DNA of 64,000 bases, from assembly GCF_032401055.1 (NCBI RefSeq), contig NZ_CP135529.1, forward strand, positions 2,542,001 to 2,606,000, read 5' to 3'. Shown one piece after another: positions 23,948 through 34,028 of this stretch; the first letter of the stretch is position 1; every line of letters starts with the position of its first letter. Below the pieces are notes generated by a model. It did not search any database. It was not told the origin of the DNA and was given only the letters and a program-made list of their open reading frames with translations. The translations under genes were made by a program, and so were the position numbers. Source of the stretch: Tardiphaga sp. 709 (GTDB taxonomy: Bacteria; Pseudomonadota; Alphaproteobacteria; Rhizobiales; Xanthobacteraceae).

Positions 23948-26023
23948 CTACGCCACGTTCCTCCGGTCGATCTCGCTATGGACATCGAACGGCTCCGGCC
24001 GGCCCACCGCATAGCCCTGCGCAAAGTCCACGCCGATCTCGGTGAGCGCCGTGATGATCTCGGCGCTCTCGACGAATTCGGCCACCGTCCGCTTGCCCAT
24101 GATCTTGCCGATATGGCTGATCATCTCGACCATGGCACGGTCGATCGGATCGGTGAGCATGTCCTTGACGAAGGAACCATCGATCTTAAGATAGTCCACC
24201 GGCAGGTGCTTGAGATAGGCGAAGGACGACATGCCGCTGCCGAAATCGTCCAGCGAGAAGCGGCAGCCGATCTGCTGCAGCGCCTGAATGAATTTGTTGG
24301 CATCGGCGAGATTGGCGATGGCGCTGGTCTCCGTGATCTCGAAGCAGATGATGGTCGGCGGTATCCGATAGATACGGAATTGCTCGCGGACATAATCCAG
24401 AAAGCTTTCATCCTTGAATGTCGCGCCGGACAGGTTGATGGCACAGGTCGAGACCGGCGTGGCACCTTCGGCCAATCGCGCGGCGAGAATGGCGAACGCA
24501 CTCCTGACCACCCAGCGATCGATCAGCGTCATCAACCCATAACGTTCCGCCGCGGGAATGAAATGGCCGGGCGCAACCAGTTGCCCCGCCTCGTCGCGCA
24601 GCCGCAACAACAGTTCGACATGCAGAGTGCCATCCTCTCGCTCGCTCAGCGGAATGATCTTCTGGGCATAGAGACAGAAACGATCCTGTTCCAGCGCATC
24701 GTGAATGCGCTGTACCCAGTTCATTTCGCCGAACCGCTGCAGCAATTCGGAATCGCTGGGCTGATGCAGTGTAACGCGATTGCGGCCTTTCTCCTTGGCC
24801 ATGTAGCAAGCTGCATCGGCCGCGCGCAGCGCCTCTTCCAGCGTCACGTCGGGCTGCGCGATACAGACGAGGCCGATACTGACGGTGACGTTGAACGAAC
24901 GTCCGTTCCAGACGAAGTTCAGTTCCTCCACCGTCCGCCGCAATCGCTCAGCGGTCGCAGCCGCACGATCCGGCTCGCAGCGCTCCAGCAGCACGGCGAA
25001 TTCATCGCCGCCAAGGCGGGCCAACAGATTGTCCGGGCGCAGATGTTTTTTCAGTATGCCCGAGACCTGCCGCAGCAGATGATCGCCGGCAGCATGGCCG
25101 CAGGTGTCGTTGACGATCTTGAATTGATCGAGATCGAGGAACATCAGTGCATGCGGCCGCGCATCGGCGTCGATCCGCGGCAATGCGTATTGGACCCGAC
25201 GCTCGAATTCGCGGCGGTTCGCCAGCCCCGTCAGTGCATCATGCGAGGCCTGGAAAGCGAGACGTGAGATGTATTTCTGCTCACGCTCCTTCTCGATCTT
25301 CAGCGCCGTCTCGAAGCGCTGACGCTGGATCAGCAGCTTGCGTATCCGCCAGATGCCGAGCAGGATCAACAGCGCCGCGGTAAGCACATTGGCGACCAGC
25401 AGAATGCCTTGAATGGCGCGGGAGCCGATGCCGAGGCGCCGGGAGAACTCCACTGCCAGCGGCGAGGTCTGTTCATTGATCTGGTCGATTTGCGCCTTCA
25501 GGGCTGCGAGGCGCATCGATCCCACCTTGCCATCGGTGACGCTGGCGTGAATGGCGTCGGCCGTATCCACCAGATTCTGGATCACGGGATCTGTGGCGTG
25601 CCAGGTCTCGATGGCTCGGGCGAGATAGACGACCTTGCTGAAATTGCGAAACAGCGAGATCATGCCGGGGATGTCGGCGGCATCGTTGCCGCCTTGCAGG
25701 AATCCGTCATAGGCAGCCCGCAGATCCGGCACCGGCTGTTCGAGCGCGCGGCGCGCGATGAGATCCCCGAGCGGCACGGCGATGCTCGCCTGATAGAGAC
25801 GATAATATCTGTCGTCGCCGGTCTCGGCATAGAGGCTGAGCGAATGCACCGCCTCCATCTGCCCCTTCGACCATCGGCTTTCGCCGGTGACATAGGCGCG
25901 GACCGACGACAGGATGTGGATGCTGGTGCCGGCGAGAAATGCCTGCAGCAAGACGATAGCGACGAACGGCCACACCGAACGCAGAAGATGGGGTACGCGC
26001 CTTGGATATCTCGATTCACTCAT
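23948..26023 (-). CDS. Membrane-bound GGDEF-EAL cyclic-di-GMP protein
   Basis: The ATG at 26023 gives 691 residues; an upstream extension to 26113 lacks signal-like features. There are transmembrane helices at about 18-38 and 204-226 flanking a periplasmic helical sensor of about 165 residues. A short coiled linker leads to a GGDEF domain with intact Gly-Gly-Asp-Glu-Phe at 338-342, then an EAL domain from about 440. The EAL motif reads Glu-Leu-Leu (470-472), an accepted ExL variant. Glu-Ile-Thr-Glu, Asp-Asp-Phe-Gly-Ser-Gly and Tyr-Leu-Lys-Ile-Asp-Gly are present, so phosphodiesterase activity is plausible. I see no canonical RxxD inhibitory site five residues before GGDEF. Which activity dominates cannot be told. 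It is transcribed alone. Confidence 0.92.
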   Translation of the reverse strand: MSESRYPRRVPHLLRSVWPFVAIVLLQAFLAGTSIHILSSVRAYVTGESRWSKGQMEAVHSLSLYAETGDDRYYRLYQASIAVPLGDLIARRALEQPVPDLRAAYDGFLQGGNDAADIPGMISLFRNFSKVVYLARAIETWHATDPVIQNLVDTADAIHASVTDGKVGSMRLAALKAQIDQINEQTSPLAVEFSRRLGIGSRAIQGILLVANVLTAALLILLGIWRIRKLLIQRQRFETALKIEKEREQKYISRLAFQASHDALTGLANRREFERRVQYALPRIDADARPHALMFLDLDQFKIVNDTCGHAAGDHLLRQVSGILKKHLRPDNLLARLGGDEFAVLLERCEPDRAAATAERLRRTVEELNFVWNGRSFNVTVSIGLVCIAQPDVTLEEALRAADAACYMAKEKGRNRVTLHQPSDSELLQRFGEMNWVQRIHDALEQDRFCLYAQKIIPLSEREDGTLHVELLLRLRDEAGQLVAPGHFIPAAERYGLMTLIDRWVVRSAFAILAARLAEGATPVSTCAINLSGATFKDESFLDYVREQFRIYRIPPTIICFEITETSAIANLADANKFIQALQQIGCRFSLDDFGSGMSSFAYLKHLPVDYLKIDGSFVKDMLTDPIDRAMVEMISHIGKIMGKRTVAEFVESAEIITALTEIGVDFAQGYAVGRPEPFDVHSEIDRRNVA

Positions 26024-26332
26024 CGCGTACGAACCCACCCCAGACGCGAGCGCCACTGCGGAGTCCGACGATGGAATATGCGCACCTTCTCCGCAGAATG
26101 CCGCAACCTCCACCGATAGCAGCCACGACTTAACGCGCGTTTCAATTCCGCGGCGTCAGGCGGTGTCGATGAAACGACATGAATCGAATGTGAAGAAAGC
26201 GATCCATAATTCTGATCGGTAGCTTTGTCAGGGGCCGACCGCACCAGCGATGCCCCCCTATCGGAACCTGACCTGACCGGCTAGGTTATCGTCTCATCAT
26301 ACCAGCGCACCCTGCGCTTGCGGACCATTTGC
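26024..26332. other. Divergent intergenic region of about 300 bases
   Basis: It lies between the GGDEF-EAL gene (minus) and the histone-deacetylase-like gene (plus). I see no supported gene, strong hairpin or repeat. It must contain promoters for both neighbours, but I cannot assign them confidently. Confidence 0.5.
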
Positions 26333-27268
26333 ATGACGACACTTCTTCTGAGCCATCCGGCCTCGCTCGATCACCTCACGCCGCCCGGTCATCCCGAACG
26401 CCCCGACCGCATACGCGCTGTGGAACAGGTACTAGGTGAGGATCGCTTCAAGGCGCTGGTGCGGGGCGAAGCGCCAGAGGGCGATCTCGAAGTGGTCAGC
26501 CTCTGCCATGACAATCACTACATCGATGAGCTGCGCCATGTCGCGCCGAGCAACGGCCTCGTCTATCTCGACGGCGACACGTCGATGTCCCCCGGCACCT
26601 GGGAAGCCGTGATGCGCGGCGTCGGCGGCGCAATCGCGGCGACCGACGCGGTGATGAAGGGCGAGCACAGCAATGCCTTCGTCGCGACCCGCCCGCCCGG
26701 CCATCATGCTGAGCACAACAAGCCGATGGGTTTCTGCTTCTTCGATCAGGCCGCGATTGCAGCGCGGTATGCGCAGCGCACCTACGGCATTACCCGCGCG
26801 GCCGTCGTGGATTTCGACGTCCACCATGGCAATGGCACGCAGGACATTTTCTGGGCCGACCCCACAGTGATGTATTGCTCGACACATCAGATGCCGCTGT
26901 TTCCCGGCACCGGTGCATCCCAGGAACGCGGCGAGCACGACACGGTCGTCAATGCACCGCTGCATGATGGCGACGGCAGTGCAAAATTCCGCTCTGCCTT
27001 CGACAACCTCATCCTGCCGCAACTGCAGAAATTCGCACCGGAACTGCTGATCATCTCCGCCGGCTTCGATGCGCATCGTCGCGATCCGCTCGCGTCGCTC
27101 AATCTCGACGCCGAGGATTTCGGCTGGGTGACGCGCAAGCTGATGGATCTGGCCGACAGCACCGCCGGTGGCCGCATTGTCTCGGTACTCGAGGGTGGCT
27201 ATGATCTGCAGGGCTTGAAAGAATCGGCCGCAGCCCATGTTTCTGCGCTGATGGGGGCATCGCGCTGA
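26333..27268 (+). CDS. Histone deacetylase family amidohydrolase (acetylpolyamine or acuC-like)
   Basis: A 311-residue zinc-dependent deacetylase of the arginase/deacetylase fold. The motifs are all present: Arg-Pro-Pro-Gly-His-His near residue 130, the zinc site Asp-Phe-Asp-Val-His-His-Gly-Asn near 167, Ser-Ala-Gly-Phe-Asp-Ala-His near 247, and the transition-state Tyr in Glu-Gly-Gly-Tyr-Asp near 289. It probably deacetylates a small acetylated amine or a protein lysine in the cytoplasm; the substrate is not determined by sequence. The ATG at 26333 gives the usual N-terminus (Met-Thr-Thr-Leu-Leu-Leu-Ser-His); an ATG at 26318 is unlikely. It precedes xseB by 92 bases on the same strand. Confidence 0.92.
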   Translation: MTTLLLSHPASLDHLTPPGHPERPDRIRAVEQVLGEDRFKALVRGEAPEGDLEVVSLCHDNHYIDELRHVAPSNGLVYLDGDTSMSPGTWEAVMRGVGGAIAATDAVMKGEHSNAFVATRPPGHHAEHNKPMGFCFFDQAAIAARYAQRTYGITRAAVVDFDVHHGNGTQDIFWADPTVMYCSTHQMPLFPGTGASQERGEHDTVVNAPLHDGDGSAKFRSAFDNLILPQLQKFAPELLIISAGFDAHRRDPLASLNLDAEDFGWVTRKLMDLADSTAGGRIVSVLEGGYDLQGLKESAAAHVSALMGASR

Positions 27269-27360
27269 CAGGGGCGCAGGTCGCAAAACGTACCCGCCAC
27301 AATACGCCCTCAAACATATCTTTGACTCCGTCCTTCCAAAATGCGCACACGGGAAACCGA

Positions 27361-27612
27361 ATGGCCGAGAACACCCATGCTGACGTCAAGAAGCTGACGT
27401 TTGAGACCGCGATCGAAGAACTGGAATCGATCGTGAAGCGCCTCGAAGACGGCAAGGTGCCGCTGGAAGAGTCGGTCGCCATCTATGAGCGCGGCGAGGC
27501 GCTGAAACGGCGCTGCGACGAGTTGCTGCGTCAGGCCGAAGCCCGCGTGGACAAGATCACCACGGATTCGAATGGCAAAGCGATCGGCACCGAACCGCTG
27601 GACGTCCAGTAG
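27361..27612 (+). CDS. xseB: Exodeoxyribonuclease VII small subunit
   Basis: An 83-residue, mostly helical protein with the family pattern Phe-Glu-x-Ala-Ile-Glu-Glu-Leu-Glu-x-Ile-Val near residue 12. This is followed by Gly-Lys-Val-Pro-Leu-Glu-Glu-Ser and Tyr-Glu-Arg-Gly-Glu-Ala-Leu near residue 42. Several copies bind the XseA large subunit to form exonuclease VII, which trims single-stranded DNA. The ATG at 27361 gives the usual length; the frame is open back to 27322 but that adds unrelated residues. In alphaproteobacteria xseB often lies close to dxs, as here with one gene between. xseA is not in the window. Confidence 0.95.
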   Translation: MAENTHADVKKLTFETAIEELESIVKRLEDGKVPLEESVAIYERGEALKRRCDELLRQAEARVDKITTDSNGKAIGTEPLDVQ

Positions 27613-27713
27613 GAAATCGCGCGGGCTGAGACCTCGCACCACCCCGCGGCCGAATTAGCGCTTGGCGCATGGCGCGGCCTGTTTATAGTCCGCCGTCAGT
27701 CCGGGGAACCAGC

Positions 27714-29021
27714 GTGCGCGTCCAGCACCGTCATGTCATCTATGTGCAGGGATACGATCCGCGGGGACTCTCGCAGTATTACCGCATGTTTCGGACCGAA
27801 CTGCGCAAGTTCGGCCGCCTCTATGGCCTGACCACCTCGGTCAGCCGGCCGAAGGGCCATACCGAAGGCGAATTCGCGCATGAATCCGCCTCCTGGCGCA
27901 TCGAAACCTCCGGTGACGGCTGGCAGACTACGACCGATTACGACTTCCTGCGCTGGGAAGACATGATCCAGCGCGATCTGGCCGTGCCGATCTGGCGCAC
28001 GCTCATCCACGCCATCGCCATCTATTGGGGCCTCGTCTTCTCGGGCACGATGGGCCGGTTCTGGAAGGCGCATTGGCGCTTCGCCACCTTCATCAGCTGG
28101 CCCCACGTCCTGCTGCTCAACGGAGCGATCTGGTCGGCGGGTATCGCCTGGCTATTCGCGCTAGGGCTGCAGGCGCTTGGAATACACGGATTTCTGGTGG
28201 GCTGCGGCGCTGCGGCGGTGTTTGTGGCCGTCCTCGGCTCGCTGCTGAAATACACCGAAAAACACACCTATCTGCTCTATCTGATGGCCGACACCATCTT
28301 CACCTGGCAGTTCTCCCACGGCAACCGGCCGGACTGGGACGCCCGGATCGACCGCTTCGCGCAGCATCTGGTCCAGGTTGCCAAGTCTACCAAAGCGCAG
28401 GAAATCGTGCTGGTCGGTCACAGCTCCGGGTCGTTCCTTGGCTCCGAAATCCTCGCCCGCGCGCTGAAACTCGATCCGGAACTCGGCAGCCACGGCCCTC
28501 GCGTCGTGCTGCTGACGCTCGGCGGCAATATGCCGATCGTCGGCTTCCATAGAGTCGCGCAAGGCTTTCGCGACAATTTGCGGCTGCTGGCCGTGGAGCC
28601 TTCCATCGACTGGATCGACTGCCAGTCCCGCAAGGACGTGATGAACTTCTTCCCGTTCGATCCCATCGTCGGTCACGGGATCGACGCTGGCCCGGCCCGG
28701 CGGAATCCAACCATCGTCCCCGTCCGGTTCCGTGAAATCATCCGCCCGGAACATTACAACCGGTTCCGCTGGAAGTTCTTCCGGGTGCACTTCCAGTTCG
28801 TCATGGCCAATGAGCGGCCGCATGCCTACGATTTCTTCATGATCGTTTGCGGGCCCGTGCCTCTCAGGGGGCGTGTCAGTCAGCCGGCCACAACTTTGGC
28901 GTTGGTCGATGGCCCCCCCACTACCCGCGAAAACGCATGGAAAAAGCTCGATTTGGGCGCGAAGAGCCCCACTCATACGGGTTCCCATGAGACGGAACCG
29001 GTCGCCCGGCGCATCGGTTAG
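27714..29021 (+). CDS. Membrane protein with alpha/beta hydrolase-like domain, unknown function
   Basis: The GTG at 27714 is chosen because GGGGAA lies eight bases upstream and the conserved part begins at once (Arg-His-Val-Ile-Tyr-Val-Gln-Gly-Tyr-Asp-Pro-Arg-Gly). An ATG at 27669 lacks a binding site. The 435-residue protein has a soluble N-terminal part and two hydrophobic helices at about residues 140-190. A serine hydrolase-like motif Val-Gly-His-Ser-Ser-Gly-Ser (GxSxG) lies near residue 243. An N-terminal Tyr-Val-Gln-Gly strand could contribute an oxyanion hole. The family is a conserved hypothetical in Bradyrhizobium-type genomes; a lipase-like role is a guess. It lies between xseB and dxs. 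Confidence 0.75.
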   Translation: MRVQHRHVIYVQGYDPRGLSQYYRMFRTELRKFGRLYGLTTSVSRPKGHTEGEFAHESASWRIETSGDGWQTTTDYDFLRWEDMIQRDLAVPIWRTLIHAIAIYWGLVFSGTMGRFWKAHWRFATFISWPHVLLLNGAIWSAGIAWLFALGLQALGIHGFLVGCGAAAVFVAVLGSLLKYTEKHTYLLYLMADTIFTWQFSHGNRPDWDARIDRFAQHLVQVAKSTKAQEIVLVGHSSGSFLGSEILARALKLDPELGSHGPRVVLLTLGGNMPIVGFHRVAQGFRDNLRLLAVEPSIDWIDCQSRKDVMNFFPFDPIVGHGIDAGPARRNPTIVPVRFREIIRPEHYNRFRWKFFRVHFQFVMANERPHAYDFFMIVCGPVPLRGRVSQPATTLALVDGPPTTRENAWKKLDLGAKSPTHTGSHETEPVARRIG

Positions 29022-29363
29022 GACACCGCGCGAATGTCCATAGCGCCTTTGTGCTGCCACCCCCGCAGGCACGGCGGTTGGCTTTGGCCATCGCTTTGGT
29101 GTAAAGGGACTAGGACTATGCGCTGACGAGCAGGCTGAAACGCCGGCCGTTAACGTAGATAAGCGCTTCATTCATCTGGCAAAAATGATCAGATGAAGTC
29201 GCCGCTAAGCATGTTAGATATCACACTGAAAAATCGAAGCCCATTATAAGGCCTCGAAACAGGCTTCCCGGTTCTGGAGGCTGCGGTTGTCCGGTGGGCG
29301 CGCGGAAACGCGACGGCCCCGAAGCCAGACGCAGTCCCGGACATGTAAAATTGGAATAGTGCC
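29022..29363. other. Intergenic region upstream of dxs, about 340 bases
   Basis: I see no supported gene here. The stretch is less GC-rich in its middle (around 29170-29250) than its surroundings, which fits a promoter for dxs. A GC-rich patch with short inverted segments (GGGCGCGCGGAAACGCGACGG) lies just before the start. No riboswitch class was recognised by eye. Confidence 0.45.
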
Positions 29364-31289
29364 GTGACCGATTTTAGTAAGACACCGTTGCTCGATACCA
29401 TCAAGACTCCGGAAGATCTCCGGAAGCTGAAGATCGAGCGGGTTCGTCAGGTTGCCGACGAGCTTCGTCAGGAAACCATCGATGCGGTGTCCGTCACCGG
29501 CGGCCACTTCGGCGCCGGCCTCGGCGTTGTCGAACTGACCACCGCCCTCCACTACGTCTTCGATACGCCGCGCGACCGCATCATCTGGGACGTCGGCCAT
29601 CAGGCCTATCCGCACAAAATCCTCACCGGTCGCCGCGACCGTATCCGCACCCTGCGCACCCCCGGTGGCCTGTCGGGCTTCACCAAGCGCAGCGAGAGCG
29701 AATACGATCCGTTCGGCGCTGCGCACTCCTCGACTTCGATCTCGGCCGGCCTCGGCATGGCGGTCGCCCGCGACCTCTCCGGCGGCAAGAACAACGTTAT
29801 CGCCGTGATCGGTGACGGTTCGATGTCGGCAGGCATGGCTTATGAAGCCATGAACAACGCAGGCGCGATGAATTCCCGCCTGATCGTCATCCTCAACGAC
29901 AACGACATGTCGATCGCGCCGCCGGTCGGCGCCATGTCGGCCTATCTGTCGCGCATGTATTCGGGCAAGACCTACCGCTCGCTGCGCGATGCCGCCAAGC
30001 AGCTCGGCAAACATCTGCCGAAGCTGATCGCCGATCGTGCCGAGCGCGTCGAAGAATATTCGCGCGGCTTCATGGTCAACGGCGGCACGCTGTTCGAAGA
30101 GCTCGGCTTCTATTATGTCGGCCCGATCGACGGTCATAACCTCGATCACCTGCTGCCCGTGCTGCAGAACGTCCGCGACATGGAGACCGGCCCGATCCTG
30201 CTTCACGTCGTGACCCAGAAGGGCAAGGGCTACGGTCCGGCCGAAGCCGCCGCTGACAAATATCATGCGGTCGTCAAATTCGACGTCGCCACCGGCACCC
30301 AATCGAAGTCCAAGCCCAACGCCCCGGCCTATCAGAACGTGTTCGGCCAGAGCCTCGTCAAGGAAGCCGAGAAGGACGACAAGATCGTCGCCATCACGGC
30401 GGCCATGCCGTCGGGTACAGGCGTCGACATCTTCAACAAGGCGTTCCCGAACCGCACCTTCGACGTCGGCATCGCCGAGCAGCATGCGGTGACCTTTGCC
30501 GCCGGTCTTGCGACCGAAGGCTACAAGCCGTTCTGCGCCATCTACTCGACCTTCCTGCAGCGCGGCTACGACCAGATCGTCCACGACGTGGCGATCCAGA
30601 ATCTGCCCGTGCGTTTCGCCATCGATCGCGCCGGACTGGTCGGTGCGGATGGTGCGACCCATGCGGGCTCATTCGACAATGCCTATCTCGGCTGCCTGCC
30701 GAACATGGTCATCATGGCTGCCTCCGACGAGGCCGAACTGGTGCACATGGTCGCGACCCAGGTCGCCATTAACGATTCACCGAGCGCCCTGCGCTATCCC
30801 CGCGGGGAAGGCCGCGGCGTCGAGATGCCTGAAGTCGGTATCCCCCTGGAAATCGGCAAGGGCCGCATCGTCCGCGAAGGCAGCAAGGTTGCTCTTCTGT
30901 CGTTCGGCACGCGCCTTGCCGAATGCGAGAAGGCGGCCGACGAACTGGCCGCCCACGGCCTGTCCACCACGATTGCCGATGCACGTTTCATGAAGCCGCT
31001 CGACACTGACATGATCCTCAAGCTCGCCCGCGATCACGAGATCCTTCTGACCGTCGAGGAAGGTTCGATTGGCGGATTCGGCTCGCATGTGATGCAGCTG
31101 CTCGCCGACAACGGCATGCTCGACGGCGGTCTGCGCATGCGTTCGCTGGTGCTGCCCGACATGTTCCAGGATCACGACACGCCAGCAGCGATGTATGCCC
31201 AGGCGGGTCTGGACTCCAAGGGGATCGTCAAGAAGGTGTTCGAGACCCTCGGCAAGGATTTCAAGGCCGAGACCGTCAAGCTCGCCTGA
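29364..31289 (+). CDS. dxs: 1-deoxy-D-xylulose-5-phosphate synthase
   Basis: A 641-residue thiamine-diphosphate enzyme that condenses pyruvate and glyceraldehyde 3-phosphate, the entry step of the MEP isoprenoid pathway. His79 and His121 are in place (Asp-Val-Gly-His-Gln; Ala-Ala-His-Ser-Ser). The thiamine-diphosphate and Mg motif runs from Gly-Asp-Gly-Ser (150-153) to Glu-Ala-Met-Asn-Asn-Ala. The transketolase-like second domain has Asp-Val-Gly-Ile-Ala-Glu-Gln-His-Ala near residue 370. The start is GTG at 29364; only weak Shine-Dalgarno pairing (GGAA) is visible. The length is normal for the family. A hairpin terminator follows at 31338, so the next gene is likely separate. Confidence 0.98.
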   Translation: MTDFSKTPLLDTIKTPEDLRKLKIERVRQVADELRQETIDAVSVTGGHFGAGLGVVELTTALHYVFDTPRDRIIWDVGHQAYPHKILTGRRDRIRTLRTPGGLSGFTKRSESEYDPFGAAHSSTSISAGLGMAVARDLSGGKNNVIAVIGDGSMSAGMAYEAMNNAGAMNSRLIVILNDNDMSIAPPVGAMSAYLSRMYSGKTYRSLRDAAKQLGKHLPKLIADRAERVEEYSRGFMVNGGTLFEELGFYYVGPIDGHNLDHLLPVLQNVRDMETGPILLHVVTQKGKGYGPAEAAADKYHAVVKFDVATGTQSKSKPNAPAYQNVFGQSLVKEAEKDDKIVAITAAMPSGTGVDIFNKAFPNRTFDVGIAEQHAVTFAAGLATEGYKPFCAIYSTFLQRGYDQIVHDVAIQNLPVRFAIDRAGLVGADGATHAGSFDNAYLGCLPNMVIMAASDEAELVHMVATQVAINDSPSALRYPRGEGRGVEMPEVGIPLEIGKGRIVREGSKVALLSFGTRLAECEKAADELAAHGLSTTIADARFMKPLDTDMILKLARDHEILLTVEEGSIGGFGSHVMQLLADNGMLDGGLRMRSLVLPDMFQDHDTPAAMYAQAGLDSKGIVKKVFETLGKDFKAETVKLA

Positions 31290-31337
31290 TCTGTCGTTGA
31301 ACGCAACATCGCGTTTGCAATTGCGAAGAGAATACGA

Positions 31338-31380
31338 CGAGGCAATTCGGCAGAAACCGCCGGATTGCCTCGTTCTCGTC
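31338..31380 (+). terminator. Hairpin terminator downstream of dxs
   Basis: A 13-base stem CGAGGCAATTCGG / CCGGATTGCCTCG (31338-31350 with 31360-31372, one wobble) around a nine-base loop, followed by TTCTCGT. The T-run is weak, so termination strength is uncertain. Confidence 0.6.
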
Positions 31381-31429
31381 TGAATTGGCTCGTCAATGTC
31401 GGCGCGGCTCACTATGAGACGGGGACTTC

Positions 31430-31972
31430 ATGAATATCTATCTCGCAGGCCCCGACGTGTTCCTGCCCAATGCCGCCGAGATCGGCCGGCAGAAGGTCGC
31501 GCTCTGCAAGCGCTACGGCGCACACGGGTTCTTCCCGCTCGATAACGCCATCGACATCAATGCCGGCGACGCCTCGCGCCAGATATTCCACGGCAACGAA
31601 GCGATGATGAACCACTGCGACATCATCATCGCCAATCTCACGCCATTCCGCGGCCCCAGCGCCGATGCCGGTACGGTGTTCGAGCTCGGCTATATGGCGG
31701 GCCACGGCAAGCTGTGCTTCGGCTATTGCAATGACCCCGCGCTCTATATCGACCGCGTCCGCCGTATGACGGAGATCACCGATCATGATGGCCATCTGGT
31801 CGATGCGAACGGGCTCACCGTCGAAAATTTCGGCCTCGCCGACAATCTGATGATGATCCACGCGCTCGATCTCTATGGCGCGTCCATGATCGTCCCCCGC
31901 GAAGCGCCCAATGATCTCTGGCAGGATCTGACGAGCTTCGAAGCCTGTTTGAAACTTGCTGCATCGTACTGA
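31430..31972 (+). CDS. Nucleoside 2-deoxyribosyltransferase family protein
   Basis: A 180-residue protein of the nucleoside deoxyribosyltransferase fold. The N-terminal Tyr-Leu-Ala-Gly-Pro-Asp-Val-Phe near residue 4 is the nucleotide-binding start. A central Asp-Ile-Ile-Ile-Ala-Asn-Leu-Thr-Pro-Phe-Arg-Gly near residue 65 is followed by Asp-Ala-Gly-Thr-Val-Phe-Glu-Leu-Gly-Tyr near 79, which supplies the candidate nucleophilic Glu. Such enzymes swap bases on deoxyribonucleosides or hydrolyse N-glycosidic bonds in the cytoplasm. The stop is two bases before the tlyA ATG, so the two are probably co-transcribed. Confidence 0.88.
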   Translation: MNIYLAGPDVFLPNAAEIGRQKVALCKRYGAHGFFPLDNAIDINAGDASRQIFHGNEAMMNHCDIIIANLTPFRGPSADAGTVFELGYMAGHGKLCFGYCNDPALYIDRVRRMTEITDHDGHLVDANGLTVENFGLADNLMMIHALDLYGASMIVPREAPNDLWQDLTSFEACLKLAASY

Positions 31973-31974
31973 CC

Positions 31975-32730
31975 ATGATGAAATCTCCGACCACTGCGAC
32001 TGCGCTACGCAAGCGCGCCGATACGCTTCTCGTCGAACGCGGCATTTTCGAAAGCCGCGCACGTGCCCAAGCTGCCATCGAAGCAGGTCTCGTGAAGGCC
32101 AACGGCAAGGCTGTCGCCAAGGTCTCCGAACCGTTACCGCTCGATGCCGCGATCGAGGCTGAACCGGCGCATCCCTGGGTCTCGCGCGGCGGCGTCAAGC
32201 TCGCAGGTGCGCTCGAGCAATACCCGATCGAGATCGAGGATCACGTCTGTCTTGACGTCGGCGCCTCCACCGGCGGCTTTACCGAAGTGCTGCTCGCCAA
32301 CGGCGCCAGCATGGTGTTCTCCATCGATGTTGGGCACAGCCAGCTCCATCCATCGCTGCACGGCCATCCGAAAATCATCTCGATGGAGGAGACCGATATC
32401 CGCAGCTATGAGAACAAGCGTCTGCCGGCCCGCCCGGATGTGGTCGTGATCGATGTCAGTTTCATTTCGCTGAAGGCGGTACTGCCTGTTGCGCTGTCGC
32501 TCGCGGCGGCGCCGATGAGCCTGCTAGCGCTGATCAAGCCGCAATTCGAGGCCGATCGAAAGCAATCCAAACGCGGCATCATCAAGAACGCCGCGGTGCA
32601 TCAGGCCATCTGCGACGACATCACGGATTTTGCCAGGACGCTCGGTTGCACTGATATTGAAGTCTTCCCGTCGTCAATCACCGGCGGCGACGGCAATATC
32701 GAATTCTTCATGGGTGCCCGGCGTGGCTGA
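31975..32730 (+). CDS. tlyA: TlyA family rRNA methyltransferase (S4 + FtsJ domains)
   Basis: A 251-residue protein with an N-terminal S4 RNA-binding domain ([10 protein letters not shown] near residue 14) and a Rossmann-like FtsJ methyltransferase domain. The S-adenosylmethionine loop is [10 protein letters not shown] near residue 93. The KDKE-like set is suggested by Lys in Ser-Arg-Gly-Gly-Val-Lys, Asp in Val-Ile-Asp-Val-Ser, Lys in Ile-Lys-Pro-Gln-Phe-Glu and Glu near the C-terminus. TlyA methylates ribose 2'-O of 16S and 23S rRNA; older names call it hemolysin. Two adjacent ATGs begin the gene. The downstream RNA methyltransferase start overlaps its end. Confidence 0.93.
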   Translation: MMKSPTTATALRKRADTLLVERGIFESRARAQAAIEAGLVKANGKAVAKVSEPLPLDAAIEAEPAHPWVSRGGVKLAGALEQYPIEIEDHVCLDVGASTGGFTEVLLANGASMVFSIDVGHSQLHPSLHGHPKIISMEETDIRSYENKRLPARPDVVVIDVSFISLKAVLPVALSLAAAPMSLLALIKPQFEADRKQSKRGIIKNAAVHQAICDDITDFARTLGCTDIEVFPSSITGGDGNIEFFMGARRG

Positions 32731-33961
32731 ACGCCTGACCATCGATCATGTCGGCCAGCGCGGCGACGGCGTCAGCTTCGCAGACGGCGCGTCACTATTC
32801 GTGCCCTACACGCTGGCGCATGAGGTCGTCGAGGCCGGCCCCGATGACGGGCATCCGGAGCGGCGGCGACTGCTGCAGATCGACACGGCCAGTCCGGAAC
32901 GGATCGACCCGTTCTGCACCTATTTCACGCGCTGTGGCGGCTGCGCCATCCAGCACTGGCAGCCCGATCCCTATCAGACCTGGAAGCGCCAGATCGTGAT
33001 CGACACGCTGGCACAGGCGAAGATCACCTGCCCGGTCGATCCGATCGTCGATGCCCATGGCGCCGGCCGCCGCCGCGTGACGCTGCATGCCCGGCGTGGC
33101 AGCGATGGCGAGCTGCGTGTCGGCTTTGCGGCATCGGCGAGCCACGCCATCATCGCCATCGACGCGTGCCCGATCCTGGATCCTGGACTGGATGGCGCGC
33201 TCGATGCCGCACGCGCGCTGGCCGAGGTGTTGAAGCCGGTCAGCAAACCGCTGGACATTCAGGTGACAGCCGCCAGTAACGGACTCGATATCGACGTCCG
33301 CGGCACCGGGCCATTGCCGACCGCGATCATCACGACACTGTCGCGCATTGCCGAAGCGCACAAACTGGCGCGGCTGACACGGCATGGCGAACTCGTGCTG
33401 ATGCGCGTGCCGCCGGTCGTGACGATGGGCAGCGCACAGGTCACATTACCACCCGGCTCGTTCCTGCAGGCCACCGCGGCCGGTGAAGAGACATTGGCGG
33501 CGCTTGTGCTCCAGCTCTGCAAAGGCGCGAAAAACATCGCCGATCTGTTCTGCGGTATCGGTCCCTTTGCGCTCCGGCTTGCAACCAAATCCAAGGTCAC
33601 CGCGCTCGACAGCGACAGTGGCGCGATCACATCGCTGCAACAGGCCATCAAGGACACCAAGGGACTGAAGCCGATCAAGGCCGAGATGCGCGACCTGTTT
33701 CGCCGTCCACTGGTACCGCAGGAATTGCGCGACTTCGACGCTGTCGTGTTCGATCCGCCGCGTCAGGGCGCGCAGGCACAAGTTGAACGGCTCGCGGCAA
33801 GCAAGATGCCCGTCGTCGTCGCCGTGTCGTGCAACGTCCAGACCTTCGCACGCGATGCAAAGATCCTGATCGATGGCGGCTACAAGCTCGACAGGGTCAC
33901 ACCCGTGGACCAATTCCGGCATACGCCCCATATCGAATTGGTGGCCCGCTTCAAACGCTAG
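32714..33961 (+). CDS. Class I SAM-dependent RNA methyltransferase (RlmD/TrmA family)
   Basis: The GTG at 32714 or 32723 begins the family N-terminus ([10 protein letters not shown]), giving about 415 residues and a short overlap with tlyA. A TRAM-like domain is followed by an iron-sulfur motif [11 protein letters not shown] near residue 64. Motif I is Asp-Leu-Phe-Cys-Gly-Ile-Gly-Pro-Phe near residue 277, and the catalytic Cys is in Val-Ser-Cys-Asn-Val-Gln near residue 374. Members methylate C5 of uridine in 23S rRNA or tRNA; which one is not decided by sequence. The 4Fe-4S cysteines look complete. Confidence 0.9.
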   Translation: MPGVAERLTIDHVGQRGDGVSFADGASLFVPYTLAHEVVEAGPDDGHPERRRLLQIDTASPERIDPFCTYFTRCGGCAIQHWQPDPYQTWKRQIVIDTLAQAKITCPVDPIVDAHGAGRRRVTLHARRGSDGELRVGFAASASHAIIAIDACPILDPGLDGALDAARALAEVLKPVSKPLDIQVTAASNGLDIDVRGTGPLPTAIITTLSRIAEAHKLARLTRHGELVLMRVPPVVTMGSAQVTLPPGSFLQATAAGEETLAALVLQLCKGAKNIADLFCGIGPFALRLATKSKVTALDSDSGAITSLQQAIKDTKGLKPIKAEMRDLFRRPLVPQELRDFDAVVFDPPRQGAQAQVERLAASKMPVVVAVSCNVQTFARDAKILIDGGYKLDRVTPVDQFRHTPHIELVARFKR

Positions 33962-34028
33962 TTGTCTTTTCACGGTGCTTGCGCTGGAGTGCACTCACGC
34001 TGCCGCACAAGTGCAGCATGGAGGCGAC

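Noticed and set aside
23708-25267. 519-codon plus-strand frame opposite the GGDEF-EAL gene
   Set aside because: Starts in a repeat and runs antisense to intact GGDEF and EAL motifs.
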